From assembly GCF_014696135.1 (NCBI RefSeq), contig NZ_JACJPP010000015.1:284628-348627 (forward strand): 64,000 nucleotides of DNA. Reading direction: 5' to 3'. This DNA comes from Nodosilinea sp. FACHB-141 (GTDB lineage: Bacteria; Cyanobacteriota; Cyanobacteriia; Phormidesmidales; Phormidesmidaceae). Positions 57,111-64,000 of this stretch are shown one piece after another (within the stretch, counting starts at the first letter, position 1; each line of letters begins with the position of its first letter). The position numbers were made by a program, and so were the translations under genes. A model generated the notes under the pieces. The model saw nothing but the letters and a program-made list of their open reading frames with translations, did no database searches and was not told the DNA's origin.

Positions 57111-58502
57111 CTAGCCGCCTGCCACAAAGATGTACCGCAGCAAGAAAATAGCAGCCAAAATCCACATACCGATGGTGGTCTGCGAGGTTTTGCCCTGGAA
57201 GGCTTTGATAATAGGATAGGCAATCAGCCCCATAGCTAGACCTTCAGCAATAGAGAAAGCCAAGGGCATCATAATGATGGTCAAAAAGGCCGCGATCGCA
57301 TCGGCGGGTTCATCCCAATCGATGTTCTTAGCTGCAGATATCATCAGCACCCCCACAATAATCAGCGCCGGAGCGGTGGCAAAGGCCGGAATGCCCTGTA
57401 ACAGAGGAATAAACAGCAACGACGCCAAAAACAGCACCGCGACCACCAGGGCCGTAAAGCCGCTACGGCCCCCCTCGGCAATGCCCGAGGCTGACTCAAT
57501 GTATGTTGTCACCGTTGAGGTGCCCAGCACGGCCCCAGCAGTAGTGCCAACGGCGTCGGCCATAAACGCCTTTTCCACCCCAGGGAAATGGCCCTCGCTG
57601 TTGATGTAGCCAGCCTTAGAGCCCAACCCAGTCAGGGTGCCAATGGTGTCAAACAAATCCACAAACAGAAACACAAAGACAATGCTGACCATCTGCCAGA
57701 AGTTGATGCGGAACAGTTCCCCCAGCCCGACAAAGGCCTGACCAAACAGATCGATCGGGGCCGGAGGCACTGCCATCAACCCCGTCGGCCAAGGCGACAC
57801 CCCCAAAACCCAAGCCAACACCGAAGTTCCCAAAATCCCCCACAGCAGCGCCCCCGTCACCCGCCGAGCGAATAGCGCTGCGGTGATGGCTAGACCGAGC
57901 AGGGCCATGGCCGTTTGGGGCGATCGCAGGTTGCCCAAAGCTGTCAGCGTGGCTTCCGATGGCACAATAATGCCCGCGCCTTTCAGAGCAATGTAGGCAA
58001 TAAACAGACCGATTCCCGCCGTGGTGGCGTGCTTCACCGCATCGGGAATGGCCTCCACAATGTGGCTACGCAAGTTAGAAACGGTCATGAGGATGAAAAT
58101 GACTCCCTCAATTAGTACCGCTGCCAGGGCCACCCGCCAGTCGATTCCCAGACCCAGCACCACCGTAAAGGCAAAGTAGGCGTTGATGCCCATCCCAGGA
58201 GCTAGGGCAAACGGCAGCTTGGCGTAAAGCGCCATGACCAAGGTGGCCAGCGCCGACGACAGGCCCGTGGCCATCACCAGTTCCCCAAACAAATCTCCCG
58301 ACTCGTTGAGAAAGATCGCGTTCGACAAAATAGCTGGGTTCACAATCAAGATGTAGGCCATCGTGACGAAGGTGGTCAGCCCCGCCAGCGATTCAGTGCG
58401 AAAGTTGGTGCGATGGCCCGCAAAATCAAAAAACTCAGCAATTCTGTTTCCCGGCCCCGAATTTGGTGGCGCCTGGGGCAGTTGTTCAGTAGGCTGGCTC
58501 AC
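57111..58502 (-). CDS. NCS2 family purine permease (AzgA-like)
   Basis: A 463-residue inner-membrane transporter for adenine, guanine or hypoxanthine. It has about 12-14 membrane helices. Hallmarks are GMGINAYFAFTVVLG and GTSTVTTYIESASGIAEGGR. The N-terminus is FFDFAGHRTNFRTESLAGLTTFVTM. The gene is alone and convergent with the coiled-coil gene. No purine riboswitch is visible upstream. Confidence 0.93.
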   Translation of the reverse strand: MSQPTEQLPQAPPNSGPGNRIAEFFDFAGHRTNFRTESLAGLTTFVTMAYILIVNPAILSNAIFLNESGDLFGELVMATGLSSALATLVMALYAKLPFALAPGMGINAYFAFTVVLGLGIDWRVALAAVLIEGVIFILMTVSNLRSHIVEAIPDAVKHATTAGIGLFIAYIALKGAGIIVPSEATLTALGNLRSPQTAMALLGLAITAALFARRVTGALLWGILGTSVLAWVLGVSPWPTGLMAVPPAPIDLFGQAFVGLGELFRINFWQMVSIVFVFLFVDLFDTIGTLTGLGSKAGYINSEGHFPGVEKAFMADAVGTTAGAVLGTSTVTTYIESASGIAEGGRSGFTALVVAVLFLASLLFIPLLQGIPAFATAPALIIVGVLMISAAKNIDWDEPADAIAAFLTIIMMPLAFSIAEGLAMGLIAYPIIKAFQGKTSQTTIGMWILAAIFLLRYIFVAGG

Positions 58503-58693
58503 GGTAGACCTCCTGATAGGTGGATAGGCAGTTGGCCATATAGACCCACAAGGCCCATAGACTCAGCCTTAGTCCACGACATCTAACCCCTGTGGATCTG
58601 CTATCAGAGCTACAATCTCTGCTTTTTTCATGCAGTTATCTTCCCTAGCTCAATTCCTAAAGTTAGACGCTGGAAGCTTTGATCGAGCCATGA

Positions 58694-58801
58694 TCACTTT
58701 CGCCAGGGCCAGCGAGTGCCCATTTCTGTAGCCGCTGACCAACCTAGATACAGCACCAGTAGGGCAACGCCTAAAAGAAAAGGGCCAAGATTATCGGGCA
58801 T
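58694..58801 (-). CDS. Small single-span membrane peptide candidate
   Basis: A 35-codon frame with ATG and TGA encodes a hydrophobic helix (LGPFLLGVALLVLYLGW) followed by SAATEMGTRWPWRK. The size and plan resemble small thylakoid subunits, but it matches none I know. Ribosome binding site weak. It may not be a gene. Confidence 0.35.
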   Translation of the reverse strand: MPDNLGPFLLGVALLVLYLGWSAATEMGTRWPWRK

Positions 58802-59039
58802 AGCTAGGGTCTCTAGGGTAAACGAAGCTGCCCTTTAAACCCTAGACTATGGCGATCGCACTCACTGCCAGTTCAGTGCTCACCGATCGCAGAGAATGCC
58901 ACACCGCTCTAAACACCTTAGGCACACAGAGGCGATCGTCCCACTTGTAGAAGTAGAAGCCTCAACCCTTCATCAGCACTGCTAGCCCGTGGGGGGCTTA
59001 TTTTGGGCACCCTAGGCCGGTTACCTTTGGATTAGAAGC

Positions 59040-59195
59040 ATGGACGCCTTCGACCTTTGGGCTATGGCCCCTAATTACTACGGTGAGTGGGACAGTATTG
59101 CAGTAGCTATGGTGCTTTCCCTGGGGCTAGGTTGGGTACTCGCTGGCTTCCCAGGCGTCCCCCGCACCTGGCTCAACGACGACTGGCGGCAGTAA
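59040..59195 (+). CDS. Small membrane peptide candidate with Trp-rich tail
   Basis: A 51-codon frame from ATG to TAA. It has one hydrophobic helix (IAVAMVLSLGLGWVLAGF) between MDAFDLWAMAPNYYGEWD and PGVPRTWLNDDWRQ. Five tryptophans in 51 residues is unusual. The frame is intact and the base use fits coding. Ribosome binding site poor. Confidence 0.45.
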   Translation: MDAFDLWAMAPNYYGEWDSIAVAMVLSLGLGWVLAGFPGVPRTWLNDDWRQ

Positions 59196-59538
59196 ATCAC
59201 AACAGCCTTCAGTACTGTCTTAGGGATTCGCAGGTGATTAAGGCTACGACAGAGCCCTTTCTAAATTCTTAACCCAGCTGCAACTACGGTTGGCTTTCTC
59301 AGAAGCCCAGCGAGTGAGGGCATGTGAGACTGCGAGCGAGTCGGAACGGTAGCTAAGGCATCTCCATTCAATTATTTTCCCCAGCGCCTCCTTACTTGCT
59401 GGTGTTGGGAAAAATAATCACTGTTCTAACTCCAGGCTAACCACTGGAGCGATCGCTGCTCCAGATGACTCGTTTGCCCGGTATGGAGAGGAATGGCAAC
59501 CAGCTACTACAACAATGAGCTAATTCTAGGCTCGGTGC

Positions 59539-59680
59539 AACGTCAGGTTTTTCGTTTGCGTTCTGCTCTAGCTGCTTTGAGTTCTCTGCTCTTTAATTCG
59601 GCTGCTTGAAACGTCAGGTTTTTTGTTTGCGTTCTGCTCTAGCTGCCTTGAGTTCTCTGCTCTTCAATTCGGCTGCTTGA
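59539..59680. repeat. 70-bp tandem duplication at a gene 3' end
   Basis: Two copies of about 70 bases, beginning AACGTCAGGTTTTT at 59539 and 59609, with a few differences. The second copy holds the last codons and stop of the hypothetical gene 59614-60087; the first lies downstream of the stop on that strand. Confidence 0.9.
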
Positions 59681-60087
59681 TAAGCATGCACGTAGTCTTT
59701 TCCTCCTAGCATCACGTCACCGTAATACTCGTAGGGCGGAGCACCGTAAATCGGCAGCGGAGGATCGTCTGGGTAATCTTCTCGGGCCTCTTCAACAGAG
59801 GCTTTCAATGCCTTGACGCTAAAGCTTTGGGCGGGAAAGTAGTAGATTTCTTGCCGAGCCCTATTTATATGCGGTAGCGTTGGGTCGATAATATCTTCAC
59901 CCAATTCAATCCAGGCGTGTTCGATAGGCTCATACTGCCCGTTATTCAAAACCACAAACCCTTGGACGTAGGTTGCTCCAGTCAGTGTCAGCACAGCTCG
60001 ATGGGTGTTTTCAAAGGGAGCGCCTGCTTTGCTTTTAATTTGTTCAAAAATTTCGAGGGAAAGGGGTTCATTCAGAGTTGGGGGCAT
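59614..60087 (-). CDS. Hypothetical protein with a duplicated 3' end
   Basis: A 157-residue protein starting MPPTLNEPLSLEIFEQIK, with a middle part (ATYVQGFVVLNNGQYEPIEHAW) that looks like a compact α/β domain and a charged helical tail (ELKSRELKAARAERKQKT). I recognise no family. The start at 60087 is the most reasonable; a longer open frame to 60258 lacks a start signal. Its last codons lie in the second copy of a 70-bp direct repeat. Confidence 0.6.
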   Translation of the reverse strand: MPPTLNEPLSLEIFEQIKSKAGAPFENTHRAVLTLTGATYVQGFVVLNNGQYEPIEHAWIELGEDIIDPTLPHINRARQEIYYFPAQSFSVKALKASVEEAREDYPDDPPLPIYGAPPYEYYGDVMLGGKDYVHAYQAAELKSRELKAARAERKQKT

Positions 60088-60431
60088 TGGGCATGATTTT
60101 AGAGTCGCTACTGCAGATCGTAAGCATCTGCGCTGCGTATGTCTATTGCCGCTAGGCCGATGTTCAGGTCGTTTAGTGAGTGCTAGCGCCAAAAGGTTCA
60201 GCCGTAGCGGGTTGGGGTGCGATCGCACTTGGGATACTAGGTAAGCCTGCTCAAGCAATGCAGCCTTAGGTTTGTCGCTGGCTCGGTGTAGATAGAACCT
60301 CTATGGGCGACCAACACAGGGGACGCTATTTTACGCCTCTGACCCGGCGCAAGGGGTCCCCAAACTGCGTTAGACCGTTCTAGTGGTGCTTCGTCTTGGG
60401 ATATGGTGAGGTTGTACCTCGACAAACTCTT

Positions 60432-60947
60432 ATGGCTTCAATCCTTGCGGGTCTTTTGGCGATCGCGTTGTGGGCTTGCCCAACTTGGTCAGCTTTTGCG
60501 ATCGCAGCGCCTACCCCTCATTCCCTCGGTGCCATTCCTGGCTTATCAGAAGCATTTGTGGGAGAGACGCCCGAACTAGGGATTCAAGGTGGCAAGCTGT
60601 TTCCTTGTCCGTCAACGCCAAACTGTGTCGTTAGCCAAGGTGCTGACAAAGACCACGCGATTGCGCCAATTGCCTACACAACCAGCCGGGAAAAAGCTCG
60701 TGAGCTACTAACTAAAGTGCTGGGTGTTGTGCCGCGTACTGAGATTGTGACCCAGCAGGAAAACTACATCCGAGCTAAGTCCACCAGCCGAATTATGGGG
60801 TTTGTAGACGATACTGAATTCTACTTGCCCGAGGATGAGCCAGTTATCCACGTTCGAGCAGCAGCCCGCTTAGGAGAATCTGATCTAGGCGTGAATAGAC
60901 GGCGGTTAGAGCAGATTCGCTTTGCCTTGCAGGACTTAGGTATTTAG
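60432..60947 (+). CDS. DUF1499 family protein, exported
   Basis: A 171-residue protein with a signal peptide (MASILAGLLAIALWACPTWSAF) and the DUF1499 core: LFPCPSTPNCVVSQG, KARELLTKVLG, FVDDTEFYLPEDEPVIHVRAAARLGESDLGVNRRRLEQIR. Two cysteines in PCPSTPNC are conserved in the family. Function unknown; common in cyanobacteria and plant plastids. I chose the ATG at 60432 over one 12 codons upstream. Confidence 0.9.
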   Translation: MASILAGLLAIALWACPTWSAFAIAAPTPHSLGAIPGLSEAFVGETPELGIQGGKLFPCPSTPNCVVSQGADKDHAIAPIAYTTSREKARELLTKVLGVVPRTEIVTQQENYIRAKSTSRIMGFVDDTEFYLPEDEPVIHVRAAARLGESDLGVNRRRLEQIRFALQDLGI

Positions 60948-61154
60948 TTGGTCGTAGCCAGCGTTGGCAAAGCCGCCTGAAAGAGCATCGCATTTTAGTC
61001 TCTCTCGAGAATTCCTTATAGTTTTCTCAATAAAGCGTTTGAATGTTTTGTTTTTGAAGTTGGCTAAAACGTTATAGCCACTATAATAAACTTCAATTTT
61101 TGTGAATCCACTAGGAACTGTAGTGGCTAGTGAGATACCGCTAGATTTAGCCAC

Positions 61155-61478
61155 GATGCCGTTTGGCTTTACACAAGCGTGGCCTAATGCCCGATAAGGT
61201 TTGAATTAACAGTAGCCTCAGTAGAATGACGTGATCTGTGCCTCAGGAGAACCTAATTCCTTCAATGCGGTGAACAAGCTGCTTTCTGCGGTGCTGGAAA
61301 TAAACTCAGCATCGTGATTTTATCTACCATCAAGCCAGTGGAATAGCCATGTTACGCAAGTATGTCATTGATAGCCCTAAGCCTGGCAACAGCTAAAAGG
61401 CAGGTTGTACGATATTAGCAAGGCAGTGACGACTCAGCACTGAATGACTGTATACAGTGATTTCAAGGAGTAGTCGGC
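61155..61478. promoter_or_regulatory. P450 upstream region with palindrome
   Basis: A 324-base stretch without a gene. It contains ACTGTATACAGT, a perfect 12-bp palindrome at 61447-61458, 20 bases before the P450 start, and AAGGAG just before it. The palindrome overlaps the probable promoter or leader and could be an operator. Confidence 0.45.
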
Positions 61479-63023
61479 ATGATTAAAACGCAAGGTCTAG
61501 CATCAGTCTTGGTTTTAGCTTCTATAGTGGCCGGTGGGTTAGGATGGCGCTGGCGACAGCAAGCGCAGCGGCTTCAGTCATTGAGAGCGCTGCCCACACC
61601 ACCAGGTCATTGGCCCAGTGGCAATGCCTTAGAATTAATTGCTTTGGCTAAAAACGGTAGGTTTTCACAGAAATTTCTGGAATGGACCCAGCAATATGGC
61701 CCGTTGTTCGTAGTTTGGCTCTTTAATAATCCAATTTTGATAGTATCAAAACCCAAACTGATCGAGCAAATTCTTGTCCAGGGTCAGAGTGACGGCATCT
61801 TTGCCAGGAGTCCTAATTTTTACGGAGCCTACCAAGATGTCTTTGGAGTTCACATCGGCAATCAAAAGGGTCAAGAATGGAAGTGGCGACGGCAGGCAGC
61901 TGCCCCGTCATTCAAACCCAATCAATTTTCGCAAAAGCTAGACGTGATTGTTGATAGCTGTATGGGTGTGGTGGATGACATTCAGCATCTCGTTTCAAAG
62001 CAGGAGATTGTTTGTGTCGACTCACTCTTTGTCAACTTAACTATGGGAGTAATTGCCCATTTCCTTTTGGGGGTGTCGCTGGATGGTAAACCAAACTTCG
62101 AGGGAGAGCCCCCCTTTGAGCCGCAGAAATTATACAAAGCCTTAGCCGTGCTGGAAAAGCAGGTGTTGCTTCAGTCTGCGGGCAAAAGCAAATGGCTAAA
62201 GTATTTGCCGACTAAGGAAGGGCGCACATACAAAAATGCTCAACAATACATAGAAAATTTCCTTGCACCTCGCGTGGCTATGGCGCTACGGTTGGCTAGA
62301 GAGCCCAACGCTCAGTCTATAGCTGGGGTCAGTCAGCAGTTTCGAACCTCGATGCTGATTCAATTCGCAAAGAATCCCCAACACAATCTAGAAACTCTAG
62401 TTGCTGAAGCGAAAGCCTTCCTTTTTGCTGGTCACGATACCACGGCTCATACTTTATCATTTGCTGTCGGAGCCCTGGGGGTGACCCCTATGGTACGCCA
62501 GAAAGCCCAAGCTATTGTTGACGGAATTTGGCAGCAGGAAGGCTGCCTTAACACCTCGGCCATTAAGAAATTGACCTATGTTGAGGCAATTGTTAAGGAG
62601 ACAATGCGGCTTTATCCCGTAGCCCCTGGCATTCCTTTAGTAGCCACTCAAGATACTGAAATTGGCGGCATACAGATTCCCCAAAAAACAGGTATAGAAC
62701 CCTTTTTCCTAGGCGCGGGTAGAGACCCCGAAATGTATCCCCACCCGGATGAGTTTCGCCCAGAGCGCTGGCTTCAAGCAGATGAAGCAGAGGGCATGCT
62801 TGGGAAACAGCCCCTCCACCTTGGCTTTTCTTTAGGGCCACATTACTGTCTCGGGGCTCCCTTAGCGCTTTTGGAAGCTACGATCATGCTTGCGGCTTTG
62901 CTGCACTACTTTGACTGGGAGTTGGTTAATGGTTCTACATCGCTAGAACAGTTTGATCAGAACTTGACTATCTTTCCGCGCGATCGCATGCCAGTAAGGT
63001 TCCAAGTGCGCTCATCCACCTAG
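61479..63023 (+). CDS. Cytochrome P450
   Basis: A 514-residue haem monooxygenase, with an N-terminal membrane-like segment (about residues 8-22, VLVLASIVAGGLGW). Marks are LPTPPGHWPSG at the proline-rich hinge, AGHDTT in the I helix (oxygen activation), KETMRL (ExxR), FRPERW and FSLGPHYCLG with the haem-ligating Cys457. The long form with membrane anchor is like microsomal and CYP110/CYP120-type cyanobacterial P450s. Substrate unknown. AAGGAG precedes the ATG. No redox partner is adjacent. Confidence 0.93.
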   Translation: MIKTQGLASVLVLASIVAGGLGWRWRQQAQRLQSLRALPTPPGHWPSGNALELIALAKNGRFSQKFLEWTQQYGPLFVVWLFNNPILIVSKPKLIEQILVQGQSDGIFARSPNFYGAYQDVFGVHIGNQKGQEWKWRRQAAAPSFKPNQFSQKLDVIVDSCMGVVDDIQHLVSKQEIVCVDSLFVNLTMGVIAHFLLGVSLDGKPNFEGEPPFEPQKLYKALAVLEKQVLLQSAGKSKWLKYLPTKEGRTYKNAQQYIENFLAPRVAMALRLAREPNAQSIAGVSQQFRTSMLIQFAKNPQHNLETLVAEAKAFLFAGHDTTAHTLSFAVGALGVTPMVRQKAQAIVDGIWQQEGCLNTSAIKKLTYVEAIVKETMRLYPVAPGIPLVATQDTEIGGIQIPQKTGIEPFFLGAGRDPEMYPHPDEFRPERWLQADEAEGMLGKQPLHLGFSLGPHYCLGAPLALLEATIMLAALLHYFDWELVNGSTSLEQFDQNLTIFPRDRMPVRFQVRSST

Positions 63024-63155
63024 CCACAGGCAAAATCACTAATTAGCCAACAGGGCCAGCATAGTCAGTTCTCACACGATTGAGATACTTTAAAGCCCTA
63101 TCGACGTTAGGAGAATGAATTAGTTTATGCTTCTAGGATTCTTTCGTTAGATAAG

Positions 63156-63428
63156 CTATAGCCATAAAGGTTGAGACGTTGCAAGGTTAAGCACCTCTTC
63201 TATAGCAGCCCGTAAACCCTAAGCATGGGGTAGAAGCTTGCGAATTCTGTTTTTCAACCAACCCCAGCACTTCTCAATTCGGTTGAGGGCAGGGAAATAG
63301 GTTGGCAGACAAAGGAGTCTGCCTCCTGCGGCCTCAATCAACTGAGCAATCCGTCCGCCGTGGTGAAACGTGGCATTATCAAGGATCACCCAGTCTCCTG
63401 GTCGTAACTCGGGTATTAAGCAGGTCTC
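63156..63428 (-). pseudogene. IS630-family transposase remnant
   Basis: On the reverse strand the frame reads ETCLIPELRPGDWVILDNATFHHGG, then RLLCLPTYFPALNRIEKCWGWL, KNRIRKLLPHA, a stop at 63219-63221, and GLRAAIEEVLNLATS with a terminal stop. The LDNATFHH and LNRIEKCW motifs carry the second Asp and Glu of the DDE triad. The N-terminal half is missing, so the element is dead. It differs in sequence from the remnant at 7790-8023. Confidence 0.85.
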
Positions 63429-63468
63429 CAGCTACGTTCAAAGACACTTCGGCTGCACATCCCGTCTA

Positions 63469-63645
63469 CTATAAACGGCGAATCAGTTGATGCTCAGGGT
63501 ACGCAGTAATCACGTTTACTCGCCCTTGCCTGCCCAAATTTGAGGTTATATAGCAATCTCTGGACAGATCCGGCAGGTCAACGAAGGCTTGGTCAATGAC
63601 TTGCCAAAAGGGTTGGCCATCTATCCAAGGATTGCTATATTCCGT
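63469..63645 (-). pseudogene. Truncated coding-like fragment, unidentified
   Basis: A 58-codon open stretch with no start, following an in-frame stop, reads YSNPWIDGQPFWQVIDQA, DLPDLSRDCYITSNLGR, then QGRVNVITAYPEHQLIRR. It looks like the C-terminus of a real protein; the RVNVITAYP tail vaguely resembles RNase-type toxin domains, which I cannot confirm. It lies between an IS630 remnant and the psbA terminator. Confidence 0.45.
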
Positions 63646-63680
63646 CTACTGCATATAGAGATGGCTCCACTGAAAGCATG

Positions 63681-63711
63681 CAAAAAGCGCCCCCCATGTG
63701 GGGAGCGCTCT
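63681..63711 (-). terminator. psbA rho-independent terminator
   Basis: AGCGC-CCCCC pairs with GGGG-AGCGCT on the forward strand. On the reverse strand the hairpin is followed by TTTTTGC. It lies 35 bases after the psbA stop codon. Confidence 0.9.
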
Positions 63712-63745
63712 TGTGCTAGTCAATCAGTGGGGTAGTCGTTGCAGA

Positions 63746-64000
<255 letters not shown>

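Larger units (their letters stand above)
58503..59613. other. Gene-poor stretch with two tiny ORFs and a tandem duplication
   Basis: About 1.1 kb without a long gene. It contains two short hydrophobic ORFs (58694-58801 reverse and 59040-59195 forward), the promoter of the permease, and the beginning of a 70-bp tandem duplication. I looked for tRNA-like cloverleaf and other RNA features and found none. Confidence 0.5.

Noticed and set aside
58503..59539. tRNA or other RNA gene in the gap
   Set aside because: No cloverleaf-like or conserved RNA motif found by eye.
60936..61154. 72-codon reverse ORF after the DUF1499 gene
   Set aside because: GTG start, no RBS, overlaps the DUF1499 stop; sequence has no recognised pattern.
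61447..61458. LexA box
   Set aside because: Spacing CTG-N4-CAG does not fit E. coli LexA and the sequence does not match the cyanobacterial LexA consensus.

Overview
The window is a piece of a cyanobacterial chromosome. The evidence is petB-petD (cytochrome b6f), the C-terminal end of psbA (photosystem II D1), ctpA, several cyanobacterial families (DUF3685 response regulator, DUF1499, EGY-like site-2 protease) and very frequent HIP1 octamers (GCGATCGC) inside and between genes. GC is moderately high by eye. The gene set resembles Leptolyngbya/Nodosilinea/Phormidesmis-type genomes, but genus is inference.

Layout. 1-7.7 kb: truncated clpB, an exported FAD oxidoreductase, a peroxiredoxin-katG pair for peroxide removal, and an SDR dehydrogenase. 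7.8-20.2 kb is an accessory region. It holds an IS630 remnant, an orphan SUKH-type immunity protein, a Gfo/Idh/MocA oxidoreductase, and a RAYT transposase broken by one stop codon. Several related REP-like repeats are scattered around it, three of which share the RAYT upstream flank. The same region has a rifamycin ADP-ribosyltransferase (arr), an exported helical-repeat protein, a Nif11-type RiPP precursor without a visible maturase, a cytidine deaminase, an AT-rich divergent radical SAM/TcmP pair, a 21-bp tandem repeat array and ogt with a partial copy of its 3' end.

20.2-33.7 kb: aldo/keto reductase, GT2 glycosyltransferase, a coupled pair of a DUF3685 response regulator and a membrane-anchored repeat protein, a pentapeptide repeat protein, an OsmC/AurF-like diiron pair, an AmpG-like transporter, a TMEM14-type membrane protein and a polyamine-type ABC binding lipoprotein. 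33.7-44.3 kb: a contiguous intein-free dnaE, membrane proteins, an HD hydrolase overlapping ctpA, and petB-petD divergent from ctpA, closed by a strong terminator. 44.3-58.5 kb: mostly core genes (RsbW-like kinase, GT4, def, M23 peptidase, peroxiredoxin-like protein, CNNM/CorC protein, ureE-ureF, ispG, MBL-fold protein, site-2 protease, purine permease). 58.5-64 kb is sparse: two tiny membrane-protein ORFs, a 70-bp tandem duplication, DUF1499, a cytochrome P450 with a palindrome just upstream, another IS630 remnant and the end of psbA.

Functional links: CtpA encoded here is the family that trims pre-D1, and the psbA end here encodes a short 9-residue C-terminal extension. KatG, the Prx5-like protein, OsmC and the AhpC/TSA-like protein are separate oxidative-stress functions. 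The most promising under-described items are the radical SAM/TcmP pair, the RAYT/REP repeat family with its broken transposase, the orphan Nif11 precursor, and the peroxiredoxin with a displaced cysteine.
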